Below, piece after piece: positions 1-5,143 of a DNA stretch of 12,052 bases. Both the position numbers and the translations under genes were made by a program. The notes under the pieces were generated by a model that saw only the letters and a program-made list of their open reading frames with translations, was not told where the DNA came from and did no database searches. Position 1 is the stretch's first letter, and each line of letters opens with the position of its first letter. Origin of the DNA: Alphaproteobacteria bacterium (GTDB taxonomy: Bacteria > Pseudomonadota > Alphaproteobacteria > Micavibrionales > UBA2020); the NCBI GenBank assembly GCA_023136145.1, contig JAGLRU010000435.1, positions 1 through 12,052 of the forward strand. The letters are read 5' to 3'.

Positions 1-39
1 AGCCGGATGTTAAAGCCCAGCTTTTTTATTAGCCTAACC

Positions 40-67
40 TATAGTCATTCCTGAATTTATTGATAGA
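40..67 (+). repeat. Short dispersed repeat, copy 1
   Basis: This 28-bp segment matches 9411-9438 at 24 of 28 positions and includes the identical run AATTTATTGATAGA. The second copy begins just after the recO stop codon. The function is unknown; it is probably part of a longer dispersed intergenic repeat. Confidence 0.55.
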
Positions 68-92
68 GCTTTTCTTTACGCCATGCCGCATA

Positions 93-202
93 ACCCCCGA
101 CTCGTTCAGGGGTCTAAAAGCGCGTCTGCACGTCTTATGATGAAAAGAGAATCACAATGACGGCCGGACAGCCTTTTAGATGCTGGAACACGTCCAGCAT
201 GA
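93..202 (+). repeat. Dispersed intergenic hairpin repeat, copy 1
   Basis: This copy resembles 7223-7323. Both have an ACCCCCG start, an AGGGGTCTA-like block, an AGCGCGTC block, a TGACGGC...CCTTTT block and a terminal hairpin followed by TGACA. The terminal hairpin here is ATGCTGGA-ACACG-TCCAGCAT (180-200). The other copy has C and G where this one has T and A in the paired positions, so the stem is kept by a compensatory change. Such elements are typical of intergenic regions in alphaproteobacteria and may act as transcription terminators or as non-autonomous mobile repeats; which applies here is not visible. Confidence 0.75.
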
Positions 203-249
203 CAACAAAGGGAAAGCCTTTATCTTTTTGTCGCCACGCACCACAACCA

Positions 250-265
250 CGCAAGGGGAGAGGGA
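250..265. repeat. 16-bp segment repeated in inverted orientation at 9441-9456
   Basis: The sequence CGCAAGGGGAGAGGGA is the exact reverse complement of 9441-9456. Both lie in intergenic space next to copies of the short repeat at 40-67 and 9411-9438, so both are likely fragments of one dispersed repeat family. Confidence 0.5.
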
Positions 266-457
266 GAAGAAACGCTTCAGGCATAATGGACAAAATGAGC
301 AGATACTGAGATTCATAAACCATCTATTGGCATAACAATTTTACTGACCGCTTTTTTGCTATCTAATCAGAGTCTTTGGGTAAAAATGTTTATCTAATTA
401 CTTGATTCAATTGACTCCTTGAAAAAACTAAAAAATAAAGTTATCACCTATTGACTC

Positions 458-474
458 GCAAAATTAAGTTTTGC
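458..474. promoter_or_regulatory. Palindrome upstream of the kinase gene (candidate operator)
   Basis: A perfect 6-bp-arm inverted repeat, GCAAAA-TTAAG-TTTTGC, lies in AT-rich DNA about 250 bp upstream of the kinase start. Two ATTGACTC direct repeats (410-417 and 450-457) lie beside it, 40 bp apart, which is close to four helical turns. This could be a regulator site, but in AT-rich DNA chance is a real alternative. Confidence 0.25.
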
Positions 475-664
475 TTCACGATTCGCTCGCACATTTCAAA
501 AATTTTAAAATATCCATTAATATCATACACTTAATATATGCTTCTTTTTTAGGCAGCGTTGATAAAAAACACGCCTATAGTCACAAATCAGGAAATTCAT
601 CAGATTCCTCCCCAGAGTTGTCCACAGAAATCGTGGATGAAATTCCAACTATCCATTATCAATA

Positions 665-715
665 CCTCCTGTTCAGATGCATTATTTTAGATTATGTTTA
701 AAATATATAAGGAGG
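665..715 (+). promoter_or_regulatory. Strong RBS with an upstream complementary anti-SD segment
   Basis: AAGGAGGG at 709-716 lies 8 bases before the ATG at 725 and decides that start over an in-frame ATG at 677, which has no such site. CCTCCT at 665-670 is the exact complement of AGGAGG at 710-715. A transcript starting upstream of 665 could therefore fold to hide the Shine-Dalgarno sequence. Whether the transcript reaches that far is not known. Confidence 0.4.
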
Positions 716-724
716 GCTGACTAT

Positions 725-2734
725 ATGCCAACCAGACACCGTTCAATACAATCGGAAACCGATCACGACAGAATGCGTTGTGTCGTAGATGAAAACGGAA
801 ATCTAGTTTTTACCAGTCCTGCCATCGGCTGGGCACTTGGGGTAAATGCTGCTTTTCTGAACACAAAACCAGCCAGCGAGATACTCAGCGTTGTTTCCAG
901 CAACGATAGCCATCACAAGCCATTTTCCTTTTCAGATATTCCATCGGGATTTTATGAGGTCGCCCTGCTACGGCATGAACGCGATCCGCTACTAATGCAA
1001 GCACGTATCGACCGAGTCAACTCTCCGAACGACAGAAAGTACGCAGTCGTCTGGCTGGACCCGGATAGAAAGTTGCAGCGACGAAAAAACGGTGACTTCA
1101 ATCGGGCAGCACATGACTTTGCTACCTTCATAGTAGATAACCAAAAAAAAACCATAGAAAACGAGGCCACGAAAACACCGGATTTCAATTATATTTCAAA
1201 GGACGATGGCGAGCTTTCGCATTTTTTCAGTCTCACCAACGACCTGCTAGGGGTGTATCATCGCGATGGTTCCTTCGTGCGCGTCAATCCGGCTGTCAGT
1301 CGCGTACTCGGCTACCCTGACACCGAATTGAAGCTCCTGCCGTTTATCGAAATCATCCATCCAGAAGACAGGGAGATCGCACAAGCAGCCACACAGAAGA
1401 TGCTACAAGCATCACGGGATCAGGAAGCATGGGTCAACTTTGAAAGCCGCGTGCGCTGCAAGAGCGGCAGCGTCCGCTGGATGAAATGGACACACAAGAC
1501 GGATGGAGACCATATATACATCATTGGACGCGACATAACGAACATCAAGCAACACGAGACCGAACTGGAGCGTCGCGAGGAACAGTTATCCGAAGCGCAG
1601 AAAATCGGACACATGGGGCACTGGTACTGGGAAGTCGATCAGCGCGTAATAGAATGGTCAGATCAGATTTATTCCATCTTCGGGGTGAAAAAAGAAAAGT
1701 TTTCCCCGACGGTGGACAGCATCGGCGGCCTGATACTGAAAAACGACTTGAAAAGAACTTACAAAGCGTTTCGACACGCCCTTGCACACAAAAAAGATTA
1801 CGAGCTTGAGTTCAGACTTCGACACCCAAATGGAGAAATACGCTATATCCGTTGCGAAGGTCGCTTCAAACTTTCCTCTAAAACGGGAAAGGTGGAAGTT
1901 TTGTTCGGCATAATGCATGACATCACAGAACGCACGCTCCACGAACGCGCCATGCATGAAGCGAAGGAGGCAGCGGAAACGGCTTATGCTTCCAAAACGC
2001 GATTCCTCGCCAACATGAGTCATGAACTCCGCACACCGCTAAATGCTATTATCGGCTTTTCCGAAATGATCCAACACCAGCTTCTAGGGCCTGTAGGCAA
2101 TGCCCGCTATCTCGATTACATCAGCGGCATAAATGAAAGCGGCAAGCATCTACTGGATTTAATCAACGACATCCTAGATATGTCGAAAATAGAAATCGGC
2201 AAGTACGAACTTTATGTCGAGAAGATCAACGTCGGAAAGCTCGTCCGTCTGGCAGTGCACATGGTCGAAGGTCGGGCGCATGAATCACAGGTACGTTTAA
2301 TAACCAACGACATTTTCGATGATGTCCAAATCTTCGCAGATCGTCGCGCTCTAATGCAAATACTGCTGAACCTGATGTCTAACGCTATCAAGTTCACTCC
2401 CAATGAAGGCTTCGTAGATATAGGATGCCGATATGCTCCAGACGGCGTAGAAATTGTCGTGCAGGATACTGGTGTAGGCATTCCGAAGAGCAAAATAGAC
2501 ATCGTCACCCTGCCATTTGAGCAGGTCGATAGCGCAATGACCCGCAAGCGCGAAGGCTCCGGTCTTGGACTTGCAATTACCAAGAATCTGATCGAACTGC
2601 ATGGCGGAACATTGAAACTCGAAAGCAAAGTCGGAATCGGAACGATAGTGACGGTACTACTTCCGGAAAAACTGCCTACTGGAAAGCACGTAAAAACTGC
2701 ACTCGCCGATCCTACACCGGAAATAGCGGGTTAG
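725..2734 (+). CDS. Soluble three-PAS sensor histidine kinase
   Basis: Cytoplasmic sensor histidine kinase that should autophosphorylate on His433 and pass the phosphate to a response regulator not encoded in this window. The 669-aa protein has no hydrophobic membrane segment. In order it shows a PAS-like segment near residues 15-100, a PAS domain with PAC motif (about 160-275, ending GRDIT), a third PAS (about 292-403, ending HDITERT), a short helical linker, a HisKA dimerisation domain with H-box FLANMSHELRTPLN, and a HATPase_c domain with N-box Asn553, G1 DTGVGI (581-586) and G2 GSGLGL (611-616). The kinase core resembles the alphaproteobacterial PleC/DivJ/PdhS group, some of which control the cell cycle; that role is inference here. 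No receiver domain is fused. The start at 725 rests on the strong RBS; an in-frame ATG at 677 would add 16 residues. Confidence 0.93.
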   Translation: MPTRHRSIQSETDHDRMRCVVDENGNLVFTSPAIGWALGVNAAFLNTKPASEILSVVSSNDSHHKPFSFSDIPSGFYEVALLRHERDPLLMQARIDRVNSPNDRKYAVVWLDPDRKLQRRKNGDFNRAAHDFATFIVDNQKKTIENEATKTPDFNYISKDDGELSHFFSLTNDLLGVYHRDGSFVRVNPAVSRVLGYPDTELKLLPFIEIIHPEDREIAQAATQKMLQASRDQEAWVNFESRVRCKSGSVRWMKWTHKTDGDHIYIIGRDITNIKQHETELERREEQLSEAQKIGHMGHWYWEVDQRVIEWSDQIYSIFGVKKEKFSPTVDSIGGLILKNDLKRTYKAFRHALAHKKDYELEFRLRHPNGEIRYIRCEGRFKLSSKTGKVEVLFGIMHDITERTLHERAMHEAKEAAETAYASKTRFLANMSHELRTPLNAIIGFSEMIQHQLLGPVGNARYLDYISGINESGKHLLDLINDILDMSKIEIGKYELYVEKINVGKLVRLAVHMVEGRAHESQVRLITNDIFDDVQIFADRRALMQILLNLMSNAIKFTPNEGFVDIGCRYAPDGVEIVVQDTGVGIPKSKIDIVTLPFEQVDSAMTRKREGSGLGLAITKNLIELHGGTLKLESKVGIGTIVTVLLPEKLPTGKHVKTALADPTPEIAG

Positions 2735-2745
2735 CGACAGATTTT

Positions 2746-2811
2746 ACTATAATTTCGGATAATAATGACACTTTCCTTCGACATGGAAATACAAGAAAGT
2801 TATAGTTTTTT
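2746..2811 (+). terminator. Candidate terminator after the kinase gene
   Basis: ACTATAATTTC (2746-2756) can pair with GAAAGTTATAGT (2795-2806) with one bulge, and a run of T follows directly (2806-2811, then CCTTTT). A smaller TTTCC/GGAAA pair lies in the loop. The stem is AT-rich and would be weak, so this is only a candidate. Confidence 0.3.
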
Positions 2812-2825
2812 CCTTTTGGGAATCC

Positions 2826-2854
2826 TTAAAATATCATAAGGTCTTGTGTATAAC
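2826..2854 (+). promoter_or_regulatory. Candidate native promoter of asmA, now separated from its gene
   Basis: TTAAAA (2826-2831) and TATAAC (2849-2854) are spaced by 17 bp and fit a sigma-70-type -35/-10 pair (4/6 and 5/6 matches). The predicted start near 2861 lies about 11 bp before the insertion point of the mobile element. Without the element, this promoter would give asmA a leader of roughly 24 nt. The assignment is inference from spacing and consensus only. Confidence 0.35.
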
Positions 2855-2863
2855 AATTCCTGT

Positions 2864-2871
2864 AAAATTAA
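2864..2871 (+). repeat. Left target site duplication of the insertion element
   Basis: AAAATTAA directly abuts the left inverted repeat and is identical to 5123-5130 abutting the right one. A perfect 8-bp duplication shows insertion by transposition, with little decay since. Confidence 0.9.
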
Positions 2872-2893
2872 GGTAGTGTCTCAGTTTCGATAT
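2872..2893 (+). repeat. Left terminal inverted repeat of the IS
   Basis: The outer 16 bases, GGTAGTGTCTCAGTTT, are identical to the reverse complement of the right end. Bases 17-18 differ and bases 19-22 match again, giving 20 of 22. This is the expected transposase binding and cleavage end. Confidence 0.93.
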
Positions 2894-2999
2894 GAAAAAC
2901 CGTTTTTTCTTGACAAATATATTTTTTAATGTGTTCGCGAATCAGTAAGTATGGTATGGTTAAAAAAAGATAGAAAACTTAAGGTCAAAAGGAATATCC

Positions 3000-3224
3000 A
3001 TGCCTACATGTCCACAAGGACAGAAAAGACCAGCAGATTCAATAGGATGCGCAATTATGGTGGGTATGATTGCAACGGGTGAGGTTGAGGATACAACAAA
3101 ACCCTGTTCTGGTAGAACAAAAAGTGGAAAAGCAGGAGCAAAAGCCAGAGCGGAATCGCTAACTAAAGAAAGACGTTCTGAGATTGCCAAAAAGGCAGCT
3201 AAAGAAAGATGGAAAGATGCATAG
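3000..3224 (+). CDS. Small basic Lys/Ala-rich protein, first passenger gene
   Basis: The 74-aa protein has two parts. Residues about 9-31 (KRPADSIGCAIMVGMIATGE) match a conserved segment of small proteins often labelled 'RNA-binding protein' in databases. Residues 44-71 are a basic, Ala-rich helix (SEIAKKAAKERW) of the kind that leads to 'histone H1-like' labels. Both labels are weak and I do not assign a function; nucleic-acid binding is plausible. An RBS, AAGGA (2989-2993), lies 6 bases before the ATG. Its stop codon overlaps the ATG of the next gene (ATGCATAG at 3217-3224), so the two are probably translationally coupled. It may be a third component or a regulator of the toxin-antitoxin pair that follows, or an unrelated passenger. 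Confidence 0.8.
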   Translation: MPTCPQGQKRPADSIGCAIMVGMIATGEVEDTTKPCSGRTKSGKAGAKARAESLTKERRSEIAKKAAKERWKDA

Positions 3225-3813
3225 CCCTTTAGAACCCCCAAAGTCTCCACGAGTGAATTTGGAGCCAAATGTTAATAAGATTTTGGATACGATTTGTTTT
3301 GTAATCGCGGAGGCGCGGGAACGTAGCAAAAGCGTAGATCAGTACGATATTGTCAAAACAATATTTTTAGCAGACAAGAAGCATTTAAATAAATATGGAA
3401 GACCAATAACATTTGATAACTATCACGCCATGAAATTTGGGCCTGTACCATCGTTGACATATAATTTTTTAAAGGAAGACCAATCAAAACTTAAAAAATA
3501 TGGTATTAAAAACCTGAAGTGGACACGTAAACCTTCCACAGGAAAGACTTTCGTTTTCTCTCTCAAATCAAGTGCAAACTGCACTTTTAAATCGCTTTCA
3601 GAAAGCGACAAAGAACACCTTAGAGGTGCTTTTGGCGTTATTAAAAACCTCTCATTTCAACAAATCAGAAAACTTACACATGAAGATGCAGCATACATCG
3701 AAGCAAATCCACGAGGGCTGTCAGGAAGTCCTTTGATGAGTTATGGGATGTTGTTTGATTCTCCAAATTATGAGACTGCGGAAGTGGTAGAATTTGCCTC
3801 CAAGCATAGATAA
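3217..3813 (+). CDS. Panacea-domain (SocA-like, DUF4065) protein, probable antitoxin
   Basis: The 198-aa protein carries the Panacea signature: a helix with KTIFLADKKHLNKYGRPIT (GRP at residues 61-63), then NYHAMKFGPVPSLTYNFLK (GPVP at 75-78), and a C-terminal helical part with LSESDKEHL and a LTHEDAAY segment. Panacea is the shared domain of a large class of antitoxins that neutralise many unrelated toxins encoded next to them; the Caulobacter antitoxin SocA is a member. The next gene starts 13 bp downstream and fits the toxin position. I chose the ATG at 3217, which overlaps the upstream stop codon, over an in-frame TTG at 3184 that would add 11 residues inside the previous gene. The last about 20 residues diverge and may be partner-specific. 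Some Panacea proteins are not antitoxins, so the role is inferred from context. Confidence 0.88.
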   Translation: MHSPLEPPKSPRVNLEPNVNKILDTICFVIAEARERSKSVDQYDIVKTIFLADKKHLNKYGRPITFDNYHAMKFGPVPSLTYNFLKEDQSKLKKYGIKNLKWTRKPSTGKTFVFSLKSSANCTFKSLSESDKEHLRGAFGVIKNLSFQQIRKLTHEDAAYIEANPRGLSGSPLMSYGMLFDSPNYETAEVVEFASKHR

Positions 3814-3826
3814 CAGGCAAACCTAA

Positions 3827-4210
3827 ATGCTCTTTGATATTGGCGATATACTTTACTTTTATTCTCCACATGCTGGATATCCGAAGTATCATTTATGTGT
3901 ATTGAAGATCATTAATGATGATGCTGCTAAGTTTTTATATTTAAATTCAAATAATGGTTTTGCAGCAGATTTCATTGTCTCAGATACAGAAATTCCTTGT
4001 TTACCTCCTTCTAAAACTGGAAAAAGTATAATAAGTTGTTCTCAATTAATTTTAGCAAACAAGCGTCAGCTTAAATTATATAAAGTGAAAAAAATTGGTC
4101 GTTTAGATAAAAAAATTGCAGCGCGTTTGTTAAAATTCGTGAAAACGACAGATGCATTGAGCAACACTGATAAGAAAATAGTTACAAATGCTCTATCAAA
4201 AATAAACTGA
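3827..4210 (+). CDS. Putative toxin partner of the Panacea protein (possible MazF/PemK-like fold)
   Basis: I do not recognise this 127-aa protein by name. It starts 13 bp after the Panacea gene, on the same strand, at the position of a Panacea partner toxin. The N-terminus (FDIGDILYFYSP, then KYHLCVLKII) alternates like beta strands, followed by a conserved-looking FLYLNS, a SIISCSQLI strand and a C-terminal helical half (KKIGRLDKKIAARLL). This order loosely recalls MazF/PemK barrel toxins, in which a GD-x-hydrophobic start and a KxIGxL segment near the end are common. That resemblance is my inference; sequence identity is low and catalytic residues cannot be assigned. The gene is strongly AT-rich and its RBS is weak, which would keep expression below that of the antitoxin. 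No membrane segment or signal peptide is visible. Confidence 0.7.
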   Translation: MLFDIGDILYFYSPHAGYPKYHLCVLKIINDDAAKFLYLNSNNGFAADFIVSDTEIPCLPPSKTGKSIISCSQLILANKRQLKLYKVKKIGRLDKKIAARLLKFVKTTDALSNTDKKIVTNALSKIN

Positions 4211-4219
4211 AAATAATGC

Positions 4220-4256
4220 TTGCTATCCTGAATTACCTCATGTATATAATGAGGTA
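4220..4256 (+). promoter_or_regulatory. Transposase promoter and palindrome overlapping the start codon
   Basis: A perfect 8-bp-arm inverted repeat, TACCTCAT-N7-ATGAGGTA, occupies 4234-4256, and its last base is the A of the transposase ATG. A consensus -10 TATAAT lies at 4245-4250, 5 bp before the ATG, with a possible -35 TTGCTA at 4220-4225 (19-bp spacer). Transcription from it would give an almost leaderless mRNA. In longer read-through RNA the hairpin would cover the GAGG and the start codon. It could also be an operator for a repressor. All three readings would restrain transposase synthesis. Confidence 0.5.
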
Positions 4257-5113
4257 TGAACAAGTTACCTACACAAAAACGTATCCAAATCCTGCACATG
4301 TTGTGCGAAGGTTCTTCTATGCGCTCCATTTCAAGGGTTGTCGGGGTATCAATCAATACCGTTTCCAAACTGCTGGAAGACGCAGGTGAGGCTTGCGAAG
4401 CCTTCCACAATGAGACTGTTCGTAATGTAAAAGCTGAACGCGTACAATGTGATGAAATCTGGTCGTTCTGCTATTCAAAACAAAAGAACGTACCGAATGG
4501 TAAAGAAGGACAAGCCGGTAATTTATGGACATGGACTGCGATTGAAAGCAAAAGTAAAATGATCTTATCATGGTTTGTTGGTGGTAGAGATTCTGACACA
4601 GCATTGGACTTTATAGCTGATCTGAAAGGTCGTCTTGCTAATCGAGTTCAATTAACTACTGACGGTCACAAAGCTTACTTAGAAGCTATTGAAGGTGCTT
4701 TTGGTGATAACATTGATTATGCCATGATGGTTAAATTATACGGAAATGTTGACGAAGGTCAAAAACGCTATAGTCCTGCGGAATGTGTAGGGATTAGAAA
4801 AACAAAAATTTCAGAAAAACCAAATTTATCACATATCAGCACATCACATGTAGAGCGTCAAAATCTCACTATGAGAATGTCTATGCGTAGGTTTACACGT
4901 TTAACAAACGGTTTTTCAAAAAATGTTGAAAATCATTGTTATGCGCTTGCTCTTTATTTCGTCTGGTATAACTTTGTACGGATACATAAAACTTTGAAAA
5001 TGTCCCCTGCAATGGCATCCGGCGTTTCTGATACATTGTGGAGCATGGAAGACCTTATTCAAATGATCGACATTTACAAGATCAAGAAAACAAGATTGTC
5101 ATATTCAAACTGA
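4256..5113 (+). CDS. IS1-like DDE transposase
   Basis: Catalyses cut and joining of the element ends. The 285-aa single-frame protein opens with a helix-turn-helix (about residues 12-42, SMRSISRVVGVSINTVSKLL), followed by an RNaseH-like DDE core. The candidate catalytic triad is Asp66 (VQCDEIW), Asp136 (LTTDGHKAY) and Glu200 (HVERQNLTMRM), and the C-terminus carries a conserved YNFVRIHKTL block. The protein belongs to the group usually annotated as IS1 family and close to ISMhu11-type elements; unlike classical IS1 it needs no programmed frameshift. The start MNKLP fits the family. The reading frame is intact and all motif residues are present, so it is probably functional. The TGA stop lies inside the right inverted repeat, 30 bp before the asmA start. 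Confidence 0.93.
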   Translation: MNKLPTQKRIQILHMLCEGSSMRSISRVVGVSINTVSKLLEDAGEACEAFHNETVRNVKAERVQCDEIWSFCYSKQKNVPNGKEGQAGNLWTWTAIESKSKMILSWFVGGRDSDTALDFIADLKGRLANRVQLTTDGHKAYLEAIEGAFGDNIDYAMMVKLYGNVDEGQKRYSPAECVGIRKTKISEKPNLSHISTSHVERQNLTMRMSMRRFTRLTNGFSKNVENHCYALALYFVWYNFVRIHKTLKMSPAMASGVSDTLWSMEDLIQMIDIYKIKKTRLSYSN

Positions 5114-5122
5114 GACACTACC
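5101..5122 (-). repeat. Right terminal inverted repeat of the IS
   Basis: Read on the minus strand from 5122, the first 16 bases equal those of the left end and 20 of 22 match overall. The end includes the last codons and the TGA stop codon (5111-5113) of the transposase. Confidence 0.93.
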
Positions 5123-5130
5123 AAAATTAA
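5123..5130 (+). repeat. Right target site duplication of the insertion element
   Basis: AAAATTAA, identical to 2864-2871. It runs directly into the purine-rich leader of asmA (AGAGAGAAAG at 5131-5140), so the insertion left the asmA ribosome binding region intact. Confidence 0.9.
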
Positions 5131-5143
5131 AGAGAGAAAGAAA

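Larger units (their letters stand above)
1..724. other. Gene-free region upstream of the histidine kinase gene
   Basis: I see no credible gene in this stretch. Short open frames on both strands have no ribosome binding site and no recognisable protein, and the minus-strand one at 135-323 reads through a dispersed repeat. The stretch holds a hairpin repeat (93-202), a short dispersed repeat (40-67), a segment repeated in inverted orientation near 9441 (250-265), then an AT-rich part (about 340-700) with a 6-bp-arm palindrome, two ATTGACTC direct repeats and a DnaA-box-like 9-mer. The AT-rich part probably contains the kinase promoter, but no convincing -35/-10 pair stands out. Confidence 0.6.
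2872..5122 (+). mobile_element. Complete IS1-like insertion element carrying a Panacea-type toxin-antitoxin cargo
   Basis: The 2251-bp element is bounded by inverted repeats matching at 20 of 22 positions, with the outer 16 bp (GGTAGTGTCTCAGTTT) perfect, and by perfect 8-bp direct repeats AAAATTAA. It encodes a full-length DDE transposase near the right end and three passenger genes on the same strand at the left: a small basic protein, a Panacea-domain protein and a putative toxin. There is only one transposase and one pair of ends, so it is a cargo-bearing single IS and not a composite transposon. The interior is visibly more AT-rich than the flanking chromosomal genes. The transposase type and 8-bp duplication fit an IS1-like family (ISMhu11-type); the IS1595 family also makes 8-bp duplications and carries passengers, but its usual transposase motifs are not seen. 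Intact ends and genes suggest it may still be active. Confidence 0.92.

Noticed and set aside
135..323. 62-aa open frame on the minus strand
   Set aside because: It reads through the hairpin repeat (93-202) and the repeat fragment at 250-265, has no RBS and its protein looks like a translated repeat.
471..701. 76-aa open frame upstream of the kinase
   Set aside because: It lies in AT-rich presumed promoter DNA, begins inside a palindrome, has no RBS and no recognisable protein pattern, and overlaps the kinase leader.
2910..2960. Perfect -35 box TTGACA (2910-2915) near the left IS end as promoter of the cargo operon
   Set aside because: No acceptable -10 box lies 16-18 bp downstream. The TATGGT boxes at 2950 and 2955 are too far away. 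A cargo promoter must exist near here, but I cannot place it.
3184..3216. TTG at 3184 as start of the Panacea gene
   Set aside because: It would lie within the upstream gene, with no RBS, while the ATG at 3217 overlaps the upstream stop codon in a classical coupling arrangement.
2872..5122. Assignment of the element to the IS1595 family
   Set aside because: Passenger genes and an 8-bp duplication would fit, but the transposase has an N-terminal helix-turn-helix and CDEIW/TTDGHKAY/VERQNLTMRM motifs of the IS1-like group instead of the zinc-ribbon ISXO2-like form.
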